A program made the translations under genes and the position numbers. A stretch of 64,000 bases of DNA, taken from the NCBI GenBank assembly GCA_021234155.1, contig JAJEKV010000028.1, positions 12,044,134 through 12,108,133 on the forward strand, written 5' to 3'. Origin of the DNA: Isoetes taiwanensis. Lineage: Eukaryota; Streptophyta; Lycopodiopsida; Isoetales; Isoetaceae. The notes beneath the pieces are model-generated. The model made no database searches. It saw only the letters and a program-made list of their open reading frames with translations, and had not been told where the DNA came from. Shown one piece after another: positions 23,405 through 34,747 of this stretch; positions within the stretch are counted from its first letter, which is position 1; the number at the start of each line of letters is the position of its first letter.

Positions 23405-23572
23405 GTCATTATGGCTTATATGGCAGAGCCAAGATCTACCGAAAATCCAGCTGTTTTACACAAAAACACAAGCAAAAATCAGAGGTCGTTATGGCTTATA
23501 TGGCAGAGCCAAGCTCTACCGAAAAATCCAGTTGTTTCACACAAGTAAACACAAGCAAAAATCAAACACAAG
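23405..23572 (+). repeat. 81-bp tandem duplication inside the CACTA element
   Basis: TATGGCTTATATGGCAGAGC followed by CAAGNTCTACCGAAAA occurs at about 23409 and 23490, and the following CACAAGCAAAAATCA is also duplicated. There are two copies with a few substitutions. Confidence 0.85.
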
Positions 23573-23825
23573 TAAAGGAAAGAAAACAGAAAAACAACCC
23601 CACAACTCACAAGAACAACAATCGGATGTAAACCAGGGGAGCTGCAAAGAAGAAGAGGCACGGAGTTGGATCGGTCAGGGAGCCACTGGAGTCAGGGGGC
23701 CGCTGTTAGATCCGCCATTGAGAGTTGGAGCCAGGCAGCGGGGGGCCGGAGTTGGATCCGCCAGTGCAGTTGGAAGAGAATAATCGAAAATAAAGAAAGG
23801 GTTTAGGGTTTTGGTTCGAATAAAG

Positions 23826-23940
23826 AAAAGAAAAGAATAGAATAGAATAGAATAGAATATGATTTTATCGTCCACGGAGACCAACTGGCCTATGGGACCC
23901 AAGTACAAAGAGAGAGCAGCAGGCGTATAAAGAAAATAAA
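23826..23940 (-). mobile_element. 5'-truncated LINE 3' tail with (TATTC)n end
   Basis: The minus strand reads CCCATAGGCCAGTTGGTCTC, then CGTGGACGATAAAATCATA, then a (TTCTA)n run. It aligns with the 3' tail of the LINE at 59.76-59.83 kb (CTCATAGGTCAAGTTTGGCC, then CGCGGACGTTAAAATATA). Only about 80-100 bp upstream of the tail is recognisable, so it is a very short copy or a SINE using the same tail. It sits within the CACTA element. Confidence 0.65.
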
Positions 23941-25247
23941 GACATGCTTTTCAAATTTATCCCGTGCAAGGGCGGGATAATATTTGAACTAAAGTTTATA
24001 GGCCTATATTGCTAATTGCGGGAACCTACCATGGCTTGAAAATATCACGAAGTAACTAGAGAAAATGCCGCTTCGCATTTAAGACGACCGGAAAAATAGG
24101 GCATTTTATAGTGTATGTTGTCGAACTTTTTTGCTTTTAACACTGAAAACTTGTCGGGAATATTTTGACTTGTCTAAAATTTCCAGAAATTGGTGGATTT
24201 TTCGGGCCAAATCCCCATTTTAGAACCGTAGCCTCAATATGCTGTCAAATTTCGTTTTGTTAATCAAAACTTTGTCACTCGTGATATGTATGGTTAGTGG
24301 CATTGCATAATTTTGTCTAGTCAAAATTTTAAATGCACTTCAATTCTACGTGCTTAAGTTTTGGATATACTTATACCTAAACTTTGGGTGCGTAGGCTGC
24401 ATCCCCATTAGGCCGTTATCTTGGCCTGACTTTGCCACATGGCAAATCCAGCTAGAATATTAGCATTCCCATTATCTTCAATGCACCGGAGTTGTGCTGA
24501 CGAGTCCAGGGCAGATTCCCTTTCTTCGAAAGGTAGCAGAGACTTCCAAATTCCCCAATTTCGAATTGGGTTTGTCTTCTAGCGATGATGCTTTTATCTT
24601 CTTGCCATCAAGACAAATCCTGGTAGCTTGACGACAAATCTTGATGAAATGGAAAATTGGGTTGCAATGTGAACAGGCATCGTTCATGTGCCTCTAACTT
24701 GTTGATATAGCATAGAGAAGAAAATCCAGCTCTTTCCGAACCTAATGATAAACTTACTCGATTCATATTTTCATTTTCATGTGTGTGACAAATCTACAAC
24801 TTCTTTTTTCCCGTGACAAAACTTATTGTTTGTAACCTGCAACGTGTGCTAATGAGTTGGCAAAATGTGGTGATGATGTGGCAGAAGTGGCATGATGATT
24901 CGACAAAGTGTTATTTTTGCATTTTCACGAGATGCCTAAGAAAATTGAAATCTACAAAAGGTGACATGGAATATGATGATATGGCACTCCAAGTGGTGAC
25001 ATATCATGCCAAGTAAGCAAGGCCAACCAAAAATAAAGTACGACCTTGGTTTTTCATGAGGTGGTGTGGCGTGTTTGGGCGACATGGCAAGATATGGATG
25101 ATCTGGACATGATGATCAAGCATTTTGCAAGAAATTGGACAACTTTTAACGTTTCATGAAGGATTTGGCAAGGGAATTTAGGGACACTGAACCCAACCTA
25201 CGTATCTCACTCAAAAAAACCCTTTTGTCCAAAAAATTGGCCTAGCC

Positions 25248-25392
25248 ATTTTCTATGTAAAGTGCATAAAATGCTTAGTCACGAAATTGTATTTCATTAA
25301 AAAAGGAAAATCATTTGAAGGAGCCTAGGGGCATGTTTGAGGCATAGTGTCTAGTCATTTTCTATTTAAAGTGCATAAAATGCTTAGTCATC
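25248..25392 (+). repeat. Short direct repeat inside the CACTA element
   Basis: TAAAGTGCATAAAATGCTTA occurs twice (about 25257 and 25367), in both cases preceded by CATTTTCTAT and followed by GTCA. The surroundings from 24.8 to 25.7 kb are rich in TGGCA/TGCCA words with ATGATG, but show no clean array. Confidence 0.75.
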
Positions 25393-26446
25393 ATGTGATA
25401 TGGCACACCATCCAAAGAAATGCCATGTCACCATGGAGAAATATGCCTTCCTAAAAAGTTGCCAAGTTGTCTATGCACATTTTCATTTTTCCATCCCTTC
25501 ACCTCACTAGTCATATTTACCACCTCATGATACCCATGCCATGTCATCTCTTTTGATTTTTCCCTATAGTCACTTTCTCAAAAAAGAAAAAGAAAAAATG
25601 TATTTGCTCTTTTTTATGCCACCTCGTCATTTCTAGTGCCATATCATTGCCATGTACCTTGTGTGCCACTATTCCACTCTGCATAGCCACTCTGCACCAA
25701 CAAAGCAAATTTCGACCACAACTACATCGACCATGTAAATGGCATGCTTTTCCAAGTCGAACAAGGCCAGAACTTTGCACGGCTGCCTCACTAGAGGGGA
25801 GAGGCTAGACCCCAAAAAAATTTCCTGAGGCAGCCTTTCCTAGCGACGCTCCTCCGAGAGGTCGTATGCTAATGCCCCCCTCCGGTAGCTTGGTTTCCCT
25901 ATCCAACCATTGAAAAACTCCAAGATCGGTCCGGGAGAACTTATCTAACCGCGAAGCGTCATGCGTGAGACCGTGTCAAAACCCAAGTGTTTCGTAGTTC
26001 GGGCAGTATAAGGGCCTCAGAATGGCGATTTGACTTCGCCAAATTGTCCAGAATGGCAAAAGTACCCTAAGGACCAAGATAAACAACCAGTTTTGGCAAC
26101 AAAACAAATAAGAACACTCTACATGGCAGTATTCCGCAGCCACTTTCTAGGCCAATTGACTACATATGTGTTGGATATGAGCTACTTTGGCGCCTTGGAG
26201 AAACGGTAGTCTTCTGTCCATGAAACTTGGTCCCTAGGGTAATATCGACATTCTGAGTCCATTTGCAGAGCCAATTCACAGTTTCGGAGTGGGAGAATTG
26301 CACGTCCGTGGACATGGGCTTTCGGGAGAGGACTTTTGGGGCGAGCTACTTGCCGAGGGTTTTAAGGGTCCTTCTTCTGGCATCAGCACTCTCCCTTTAC
26401 ATGATGATATGGCGCAAGGTCCTATTTGAATCTGACTAGGACATGA

Positions 26447-27190
26447 CCTCTGAAACATAAACCATGTGTATTGCTAGGTTACTGTAGGGTTTATGTTATG
26501 GAGGTCGAGTTTTGGCCGCTTGCACTTGGGACATGGTCGAGAAGCTACAGTTGAAGACATGAAGCAATAGGAACTAACAAAATGGGGTTTGGATTTATTC
26601 TCCTTCCAATGTGGCAATTAGAAGTCAAGAGCGCCTTTTGCAGTAACAAGATTGTTTGGGATCATTCGGGATGGCCGATAGATCCGAACTCCGTTTTTTC
26701 AGTTACCATGGCTCTAAATGAATGTTTAGAGATGGTGCACTGAGTTATCCATGAAAATGACTATGTTTCGGCCTCCGAAACGTAGATCCTTTGTGTTGCT
26801 AGATTCTTGAAGGGTTTACGTTTTGAAGGTCGAGTTTTAGTTTGTTACACTTGGAACGTGGCTGAGAAGTCGCAATTGAGAACGCGAAGCAATTAGAACT
26901 GATGCAACGGAGTTTGGATCTCTCCGCCTCTCGATGTGCCAATTAAAAATCAAGAGCTGCTTCTGCAGAGCAAGACATTGTTTGGAATCATTCTGGATGG
27001 TCGATATATCCAAACCCCATTTTTTTTAGTTGCCATGACTCTGCATGCATGTTTAAAGACAGTGCACCGAGTTATCTATGACAAGGACAGTGTTTCAGCC
27101 TCCGAACCATAAACGCTATGAGTTGCTAGGTGCTTGAAGAGTTTAAATTTTGGAGGTTGAGTTTTGGTCTTTTGCACTTAGGATGTATGT
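26447..27190 (+). repeat. About 326-bp tandem repeat, 2.2 copies, in the CACTA element
   Basis: Unit starts are recognisable at 26447, 26772 and 27099 by CCTCYGAAACRTARA followed by GTTGCTAG and GGGTTTA. Long matching blocks follow in each unit (GCACTTGGNACRTGG, GAGTTTGGATCT, CAATTAGAAGTCAAGAGC and CAATTAAAAATCAAGAGC, GTTTGGAATCATTC). The third copy is cut off after about 90 bp. No ORF spans the units. Confidence 0.85.
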
Positions 27191-28079
27191 ATGATATGGA
27201 TATTGTGTGTTAAAACCTCTAGATTGCTTAAGGCAACCAATCTCTGTGCAAAATTTGAAAAACGCATGGCATCAATTCATGAATTACATTAGGATCCCTA
27301 AAGAAAAATGAGGTAGTTACACTCATATCTAAGTATCTTGAGCTATGCTGATCTTTTTCTAATGATTTTTAGAGAAACAACAAGAGAAACATTGTGATGA
27401 GATGTGAGAAAGAAATGGCTCAATTTGAATCCGGTATGTTTGAGAAAACCGGGTTCAAATTTGGAAGAAAATTTGGCTAGTGCACTTCCCTGATAAACAA
27501 ACAAAGGTCTGCACACTCAAATGATGACATCTCGAGTTTTAGTGAACATTTTGATAATTTTTTGAAATTACTATCAATGAAAAGTTGTAGGAACATTTGG
27601 AAAAGACTCGGCCTAATCTGGGACTGGGATGATGGAGAAAAATGAGTTCAAAGTGGTCTCGACAAATAGCAATGGTGTATGAAATGGGAGAAAATGATGT
27701 ATAAGGAGACGATTTTTTGAGTAGAATGATGGTAGTAAAGCCTTGTGAAATAGCAAATCGTGTCTTAAGAAGTAACTTCATGGCAAAAGCTTGAATCATG
27801 CAAAGCACCGTTGAATTTCGAGTGGTCTTCCAAACTTGGGGCCCTCAACCTTTGACTTCAAATGTTCAAGATGCTTAAGTGATCGTGTCCTTCAAGAAAT
27901 GCCTATATGATGCAAAACTAGTGTCCATCTTTGGTTCTTCAAGCAATGGATGTCTTCAAGTTTCACTGTCTACAGGCTCTCGCACACACATGTATGAAGT
28001 CAAATGCTAGTGAAGTGTGTCAAGCATGCATATAGCTCTTATATGCTGCCATTTTGTGACAGTAATGGCATGTGGACAA

Positions 28080-28416
28080 CTTGTTCATACATGGATTCTT
28101 AGAAAAACATAAAAAACCACATCTAGAAACAAAAACACTACCTTAAAAAACCACTTAAAAAAAACATCCCTTCAAAAAACCATACCGCCTGAGAAAACAA
28201 CACATCCTTAAAATAGAAACTACACCTCCTTAAAAAGCCACACATTCTTAAACTAAAAAAACTATGGCTCTTTAAGAAAAACTACAACACATCCAATAAA
28301 AACCACACCTCAGTATAATGACTACGTGTAGATTTTTTTCAAATCCTCAAAAAAACAACCCATATTTTGTTTTTACTGTTGTTTTCAGCTGTGGACCAAA
28401 TGTTGGAGTTATAGTG
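28080..28416 (-). repeat. Right terminus and subterminal array of the CACTA element
   Basis: This array is the mirror of the left one. AAAAACYACACC/T motifs (for example AAAAACCACACCTCAG, GAAACTACACCTCC, AAAAACCACATCTAG) occur about ten times between 28110 and 28320, followed by the terminal CACTATAACTCC read on the minus strand. Confidence 0.8.
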
Positions 28417-29330
28417 ATGAGCACAACACCAATGGCATAACCATATGCATCCCTGTAAACCTCATAAAATTTACTCATGTCTGGAATCAACAGAATGGGC
28501 GTTGAGGTTAGCAACTGCTTCAGCACATCCATTGCCTGTTGTTGCTTCATTGTCCATTGCCAATGGACATTAATTTTCAATAACATAGTCAGAGCAGCTA
28601 CAATCTTGGCGAACTTCTAGATAAATCTACGGTAATAACTGCTAATCCCAAGAAACTATGCAATTCGGATACATTCTTTGGCACTGGCCAAGACTGAATT
28701 GCCTTTATCTTCTTGGGGTCTACAGCTACATCCTCTGTAGATACAATGTGGCCCAAATATTCCACCTGTGCTTTCAGAAATTCACACTTGGACATCTTCA
28801 CATACAACTTATGTTGTTTGAGCAGAGTTAGTACAAAATGCAAATGGTCCAAATGCTCATCTAAGTTTTTGCTATACACCAGGATATCATCTCTTATTCT
28901 TGATGGTGATCTTATTCAAGACACGATAATCAATCACCCCCTCATTGAACCGTCCTTTTTCTCAACTAGAATGACAGATGCACCATATAAGGGGATTTGC
29001 TAGGCCTCACAAACCCTTTGGCCAACACCTCATGAACCTGCTTCTTTACCTCCTCTTATTCCAATATGGACAGTCTATATAGGGACTACGAAATACAGGT
29101 TTGGATCCAGGCTCTAAATCAATCTCATGTTCAATCTCTCTACTAAGTGGAAGACCTTCAGGCACTTCCTCAGGGAACATATCCCGAAATTCATACAATA
29201 GATCCTGCAATTCTTTCTGGCCATTTGTATTCTCTATGACCTCGCTATCAGCATTCATATGACAACACTCAAAAGCAGGATAACATTCATCAATTAATAG
29301 ATTAATAGAAGAAAACATTGATTGGAAGAT
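28387..29330 (-). pseudogene. Gypsy pol, 5' half: RT and start of RNase H
   Basis: Minus-strand blocks: FRDMFPEEVPEGLPLSREIEH (split here by position, 29.2 kb), the stretch leading to FRSPY, VHEVLAKGFVRPSKSPY, and VLNKITIKNK (near 28.92 kb). The sequence then jumps straight to DDILVYSKN (28.87 kb), so roughly 80 residues between the primer-grip region and the YLDD box are deleted. It continues with CEFLKAQVEYLGHIVS, SWPVPKNVSELHSFLGLA, TSTPILLIPDMSKFYE and DAYGYAIGVVL, where the CACTA element interrupts it. Several further frame changes are present. Confidence 0.9.
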
Positions 29331-30332
29331 TTACGTATCGGTTTCTTCACCTGAATCCACCTGTAGACTTAGGCTTAGACTGTTTAGACTTTTTCTTTTT
29401 GAAAAACCTATTTTTCCTCTTTGAGAACTTTCAGGATGTCCTCTTAAAGGACTCATCCTCTTCCTCAAGCTGATGAACTAACATCGTTGCCCGCTCAAAA
29501 TCCTCGGGCATCAATCCGATTATCTGCTTCTTGAGAGCAACCTCGATAGGCCACCTAAAAAGAAGTCCACCTGCCAAGCCTCGAACAAATCTCCAACCCT
29601 GTATATAACCCCGTATCTTATTGATATAAGCACTGAGAGAATATGTCTGCTTACAGTATCACAGCTTCTCAAGCGCATCACGATCATCATCTGAGGTGCA
29701 TACTCCCCAATAAAGTACTTCCTGAAATGGACCTGGTATTCATATCCTTCTTCATGGTAGGACCATTCCACCAGTTATAGGCATCCGATTTCAGCCGCAT
29801 CTATGCAATAAACAACCGCACCTTGTCGCCTTTATTGGTAGCCTAAAAAAAGGTCTCAAGCTTGTCTATTCAAGCCATCACCTCTTCAGCAATGCCTTTC
29901 CCATCCCAATTTGATATCTTAGTGCGCTCGAGATTGCGTATATCCTCCTTGCTCAATCTAGAACTCTTCAGTGACTGCTCCACAGCAGCACTAGTACCAA
30001 GTACATCTGGGTCCATCAGCACTACTGCCTGAGACTTCCCCTTCTTTGCAGACTTCCCATGGCCATCCATGCCAGCAAGGGTCTCCAATACAGTTCTCAT
30101 AGCAGCCTGTGTGTCTAAAACTGCCTTGAGGCTCAGCTGCACATCCAGCAAGTCCTCACTCCACTTCATCTGCATGGTCTCCAGGCTCTTCTGGGTTCCT
30201 TGTACGCGAGCAGCCAACCCTCATACACCAGGTTCCTCCTCCATAGGAGTCACCTGTCCTGCTACAATATGTGCACCTGCACTAGTCTCAACGTGCTCCA
30301 TCTCAGCTACTCTAGGTCCAAGCCGCCACTTA
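29331..30332 (-). pseudogene. Gypsy gag-like region
   Basis: Downstream of the primer site the minus strand has a 115-residue frame (30217-29870) with a helical, Gln/Leu-rich N terminus and a Lys-rich middle. A second frame (29771-29520) reads EVHFRKYFIGEYAP-like capsid sequence in degenerate form. A basic KKK/Ser-rich stretch near 29.4 kb is in the nucleocapsid position, but I see no clear CCHC knuckle. Its assignment to gag rests mainly on position between the primer site and RT. Confidence 0.65.
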
Positions 30333-30345
30333 GGCTCTGATACCA
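30333..30345 (-). promoter_or_regulatory. Primer-binding site, initiator tRNA-Met type
   Basis: The minus strand reads TGGTATCAGAGCC one base after the LTR end (...AACA). It is complementary to the 3' end of plant initiator tRNA-Met, the usual primer for plant LTR retrotransposons. Confidence 0.9.
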
Positions 30346-30346
30346 C

Positions 30347-30856
30347 TGTTATGAACCAAAATTTTAGTACCAAAAATTTTGATTTGTATTCACATCAAAG
30401 TACACAGAACAAGTACTGCCTCCCACGAGGCTATATACATGAAAGCCACATATACAGATAACAAGATGACAATACAAGATAACTATATACACACGCAGTC
30501 CCACCAACTATCAAACAACCTGCACATCTTCCACGTGTTGGTAACATGCATAAGAGTTTCCAGTAGAGTCAACATGAAGCAACGACTGACGGACTACAAG
30601 AACACACAAATGGAATTCACCACATGCAACATAGCATCTGCCAAGCAAATGCATCCCGCCATATCTAGACAATACGTCATCTAGAACTCCAGCACTGGTG
30701 GATCCAGTGTAAAGAGAAACTGCAAGCACACTATGAACCATTAAATCACTAGACTGTTAGTACATGCCTACCACCATCCCATACCGATGGCAAGCATAAC
30801 CTCACCAGTATCCAGGGCCCTAGCTAGACGAGCAACACTCGTCTAATTACCTTGGG
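30347..30856 (-). repeat. 5' LTR of the gypsy element, truncated to about 510 bp
   Basis: It is collinear with 18809 to about 19297 of the 3' LTR. Similarity stops abruptly after GTCTAATTAC near 30850. It carries one extra insertion of about 10 bp (TCACATCAAAG) near 30385. The missing upstream part would include the U3 region and promoter. Confidence 0.88.
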
Positions 30857-33578
30857 ATCATACAGAGGCAATTTTAGGCAAACAATTTCCTTATGCATTA
30901 CATTCTGATATCGAAGTCGAGCTTCGATCATTTGGGACGGCAGAGGGGATTGTTTGTCAATTATAATACTAGTTTGCAAGTGGTAAATTGGAATTAATTT
31001 GGGAGGAGGAAGGGAAAGAGTTTGCTCAAGTTACCATCAACGAGCTAATCCAGTACAATTGCTCAAACTCGGACTCTAGTGAACACTACCTTGCTTAGTA
31101 ACAAAATCAACTGGTTAGTTGATTCCCATGTTGATAGATTGTTGGCTCATATGGACCATAAATCCATGTCACTAAACGAGGAACAAGTCTAAGAAGATAT
31201 AGTTGTTTCTGTGACGTTCCCCTAAAATATACAGTATAAATATGCATATTTCTAGGCCACATCACCATAAAGGCCCACCTTAGTAGCCTTGTATACCGTA
31301 GAGTGTGGATAAGGGAGCGTGGTTAAGCTATTTACATAATTTAGCCAGCCTTAGGGATGGGACCATTTCCACATGGCCCCATCCTATTGGGTAGCCGCCA
31401 CACGGATGCACCTAATTGGAGCCACATGGCATGACATGGCAACCCTAGGCCATTTTTCTGGCTCCGACAGTGTTGGAACATTGCTCACGCTCAAAACTCT
31501 GTTTCGAGAACCGTCTATTGTGGCATAGCATAGCAAATCAGCCCCCAGAGCGTGTGCGCATGAGAAGGAGTAGGGGCTACTTCGAACCATTTGCAGGCCA
31601 TGGAAGGGAGTTCCTCACGAGTAGGTATTTGGAGTAGAGTCCTTTGTAGATCACCTAGAAGTTATTATTCCAGATGAGTTAGCATTTCGTATCTCTAGTA
31701 GAGCTATTCTAGAACCCCCAGTCTGGATCTGAAACCCTAATCAATGAACCCTAACTATAAGTTAGATGCATGTGATTAAGAATAGATGTTATTCTCATTA
31801 TTTTGCATGTTATGTGGATATGTGATGTTGGTTGATCATGTTTACTCCTCTTGTATTGGGAAGGGGGATAAAGATCTAATAGCCATTATTTAGATGATGC
31901 TCCTAGTTTAGATGATCCCGTAGTTCCTATTAGTTAGTTGCGGCCTTTGCATAGGAGCCCACCCGGCTACGGGGGCTATGGAGTGACTAAGCACCACATA
32001 ATGGAGTTAGTGGCAAAGTGGAGGGAGGTCCCTGTTGGGCACAGCCACTGGGGACCCATAGTGGCCTAGGCCTATATTCGGTCACTTGGTGTGGGCTGGG
32101 TATGGGTCCGACACTTCCTGCGTCAGTGGTGTCGTCCTGACTCTCAAGAGTTGCAGGTGCCGGCCTGGCTCTCGGGTACGTACATGTGTCATCACGATCC
32201 TCTAGTCGCCCAGGGAGACATTATTCCTCCAGAAGGGGAGATGCAACGCTTCCTACCTCATCGGACTGGGGAGATGTAACCCGAAGTAGCCCCAATGGGT
32301 GATACTATGAGGCTATATCTCTGGCAGGTTATAGTCATGCGAGAGCCTGATTTAGCCCATCTACAAAATATGCACAGGAGGGGCGGAAGGAGTGGTCAAC
32401 CCTAGCCATTGCCTATAGCCAGCCCCGCCATTGTTATATCTCGGTCTGCTCGATCTTGAGGCCCGGCCGTCAGTCTACTTTCCCCTTACGAGTCCGAGCC
32501 TTACACTATGTTGTTGTCGTTGATGTACCCATGGATGGATAGATGTGCTACCCTTCGTGGTAGTCGATTATGTTATATTGTTTCCAGTGCTGATATTATA
32601 GTATGCTTCTGCTGTTATAGGAGCCCATAGGAAGATGGGTGCGAAAGACACCTCCGTGTTTCCCTACCCGCATCCTGGCCATCCCAAGAATGGGGCATAT
32701 GAAGGGCCCCATGTAGCACATGAATTCCTAAAAGTTTGAAGTTCAAAAGTTCTTTATGGACCCATTTAGGTCCTCCAAGGGTTCAAATTTTGAAAATTAA
32801 TAGTTACTATTAAAGAAATCAAATGCATTTAGAAGGCGAATAGTATTTAATATGTAATTCCATTGAAAAATAATAGTACCTTGATATTCTTATTTTATTT
32901 CAAATATTATGGATGTGAAATGGTTTCTAGATGTCTGTTTTTTAGAAATTCTTTAGGAACCCGACTGAGTCTCTCAAGGACAGAGTTTTCGATTTGGTCA
33001 TACCTACCTTAAATTTTTAAGAAATAACATGAAACTTGAAAGATGAGTAGTACCTACAGTCTATATGCATAAAAAGTTAATGTTACTTTGAAACTTGTAT
33101 TCTATGCCGAATGTCATGAGATCATATCATACCATTGAAACCATCGAATTGGATATATTTTAAGGTGCAATTCTGTTAAGCTTGTGAAGAATTTTATTTT
33201 GCTATTGAATATGTGGTACAACTTTAAGTTAACCTTGCAATTCAAGTGTTAGTATTTAAAATCTCCCAAGTATTATAGAAGACTAGTCCCTAATATAGAC
33301 AAGGGATTGTGGGACCGTAAGGTTGATGAACCCAAACAGGTCCTAGAGATAACTTTAGTGTTAGGCATTACTTGACATACATTGCATATTCTTCAAAACA
33401 CATAGTTTGACATAACCATTGATGTCTTCTTGGTTTTGACCATTGAGAATTACATGTGCAGTGTGTGTTCCATCAATTCTTCTACAAATTAAAGCTCATG
33501 AAATAGTATGGTTTGCTAGTTGATGAAACTGTTTGTTTATAACATGAGGTTTCAATGGTTTATGGGGTTTACGATCTT
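30857..33578. other. Unassigned region, with possible solo LTR and degenerate repeats
   Basis: Short coding-like scraps at 30.9-31.2 kb (EEEGKEFAQVTINELIQYN and similar) are not recognised. From about 31209 (TGTGACGTTCCCC) to about 32717 (...GTAGCACA) the sequence is GC-richer, has TG...CA-type ends and lacks coding, so it could be a solo LTR. No target duplication was seen and I hold this loosely. At 32750, 32950 and 33330 a degenerate phrase GGACCCATTTAGGTCCTCCAAGG (variants only) hints at an old repeat. Confidence 0.3.
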
Positions 33579-33590
33579 TAAATCTTTAAG

Positions 33591-33807
33591 AAGAAGAAGA
33601 AGAGATTTTAACGTCACGCCACAAGGCAGCGTCCTATCGGACATGTGACACTTTACAACACACCCAGATGGGTCCTGCCCCCACCACTTTACATTGCTGA
33701 AGTGGGTCCTTCCCCCACCAACTTTACATTGCATGGCCACTTTCACAACGAGGCGTTGAACCCGTGACCTTGGGTATGGCAGTTTAACGTCTTACCAGGG
33801 CTTTATG
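33591..33807 (-). mobile_element. tRNA-derived SINE with 11-bp target duplication
   Basis: The minus strand starts CCCTGGTAAGACG (box A-like, 33788-33800) and has GGGTTCAACGCC (box B, 33752-33763) about 30 bases on, the spacing of a tRNA promoter for RNA polymerase III. The 217-bp body ends GACGTTAAAATC followed by (TTC)n. An exact 11-bp direct repeat AAATCTTTAAG flanks it (33580-33590 and 33808-33818). The tail matches the LINE tail at 59.77 kb, suggesting mobilisation by that LINE. Confidence 0.88.
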
Positions 33808-33867
33808 AAATCTTTAAGGGCTTTAAGGAATCTTTACAATTGATCTTTTTAGTTTTTTTAGTGTTTG

Positions 33868-34008
33868 GGTTGCCCCTAGGGGGGCAAACTCTTGTTTATG
33901 TGGGCTTTTGGCATATCCTAGGTATATGCTAGAATATCCCTAGGATATGCTGGTGACTGCTCAAAACCTCCTACTTCCTGTAAACTGGCGGTCACCTGGT
34001 AAAAACTC
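33868..34008 (+). repeat. Dispersed repeat, copy 1
   Basis: It starts GTTGCCCCTAGGGGGGCAAAC (one internal palindrome) and includes GGCATATCCTAGGTATATGC and GTAAACTGGCGGTCAC. It matches 39686-39825 in the same orientation at roughly 75-80 percent by eye. It has no coding content and no obvious terminal duplication. Confidence 0.8.
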
Positions 34009-34747
34009 CGACGTCTCATTTCTTGAAGCCGGTTTCTTCCTTTTGCTGTGAATCGCACAGGTAATGTTATTCTTCGCACCTCTGTAAGTATGGACAGAGC
34101 CTCATAGCATCCATTGCATGTCTGTCATACCCATTGGCGGAGCATCTTACATTCCTGCGTTTATTTAAATCCTGGTTGAAGATTCAAACGGTCTTTGTTT
34201 CACTTTATAGCAGTGACTACATTTGCAGCAGAACAACCTTTGAGCAGTCCTTGGAGCAAATCAAGTGTGGAGCAGTTTTGGAACTCAGGTACCGTCTGAC
34301 TTTAAGAAATTGAATCAACATCATCTTTTTTGGGTTTTACCATGCATTCCATGCTCTTCACGAACGTTCTAAAATGGGTCACTTCTTCTTGCTGAACCTC
34401 TCTTTATATATTTCTGTTGCCTTAACTAGGCCAGAACAGTGTTGTTTACGTACGCGTACGTATCCTTTATGGACGTTCAGTACCTCATGGAAAGTACTAG
34501 ACGTACTGTACATGAAAAAAAACTGCAAAAGTTCTTTGAAATTTTTTAAGTGCCGTACTTATCATAAGTACTTGTACGGGACGTACTTAACGTCCTAATA
34601 AGGTACTAAACATGTCTAAATGAAACTTTCTACAATATGGCCCTTACTTTTCCTTGCACCCCTTAGACCCATTGCTAGGGTGAAATACATCATTTTTACC
34701 AAGCTAATACATCATTTGGCAAGTTAATTAGGGACTTGGAGCATGCA

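Larger units (their letters stand above)
22184..28416. mobile_element. Non-autonomous CACTA (En/Spm) transposon, 6233 bp
   Basis: The ends are inverted. The right end read inward is CACTATAACTCCAACATTTG and the left end is CATTATAACCCCAAAATCTG. The 3-bp sequence ATG lies on both sides (22181-22183 and 28417-28419), as CACTA transposase produces. Removing the element and one ATG joins the RNase H codons of the gypsy element in frame (GVVL then MQDG). Both ends carry subterminal repeat arrays. No transposase (TNP2-like) coding is visible inside, so it depended on another element. It contains a 326-bp tandem repeat and a nested LINE 3' tail. Confidence 0.92.
18809..30856 (-). mobile_element. Ty3/gypsy LTR retrotransposon, disrupted
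   Basis: Minus-strand order: truncated 5' LTR (30856-30347), tRNA-Met primer site, gag-like frames, RT, RNase H, integrase, polypurine tract, full 3' LTR (20373-18809). Pol order RT-RNaseH-IN places it in Ty3/gypsy (Metaviridae). It is inactive: the 5' LTR lacks about two thirds of its length, the RT has lost its central block, the integrase Glu is changed and a 6.2-kb CACTA element splits RNase H. The left flank reads GAGGT; the right duplication cannot be checked because that LTR is truncated. Confidence 0.92.

Noticed and set aside
23479-23783. Several overlapping 60-85 residue ORFs in the CACTA element
   Set aside because: They arise from the 81-bp duplication and low-complexity sequence, with no domain features.
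24800-25700. CRISPR-like or regular array suggested by repeated TGGCA/TGCCA words
   Set aside because: Spacing is irregular and the words are short; it is compositional bias within the CACTA element.
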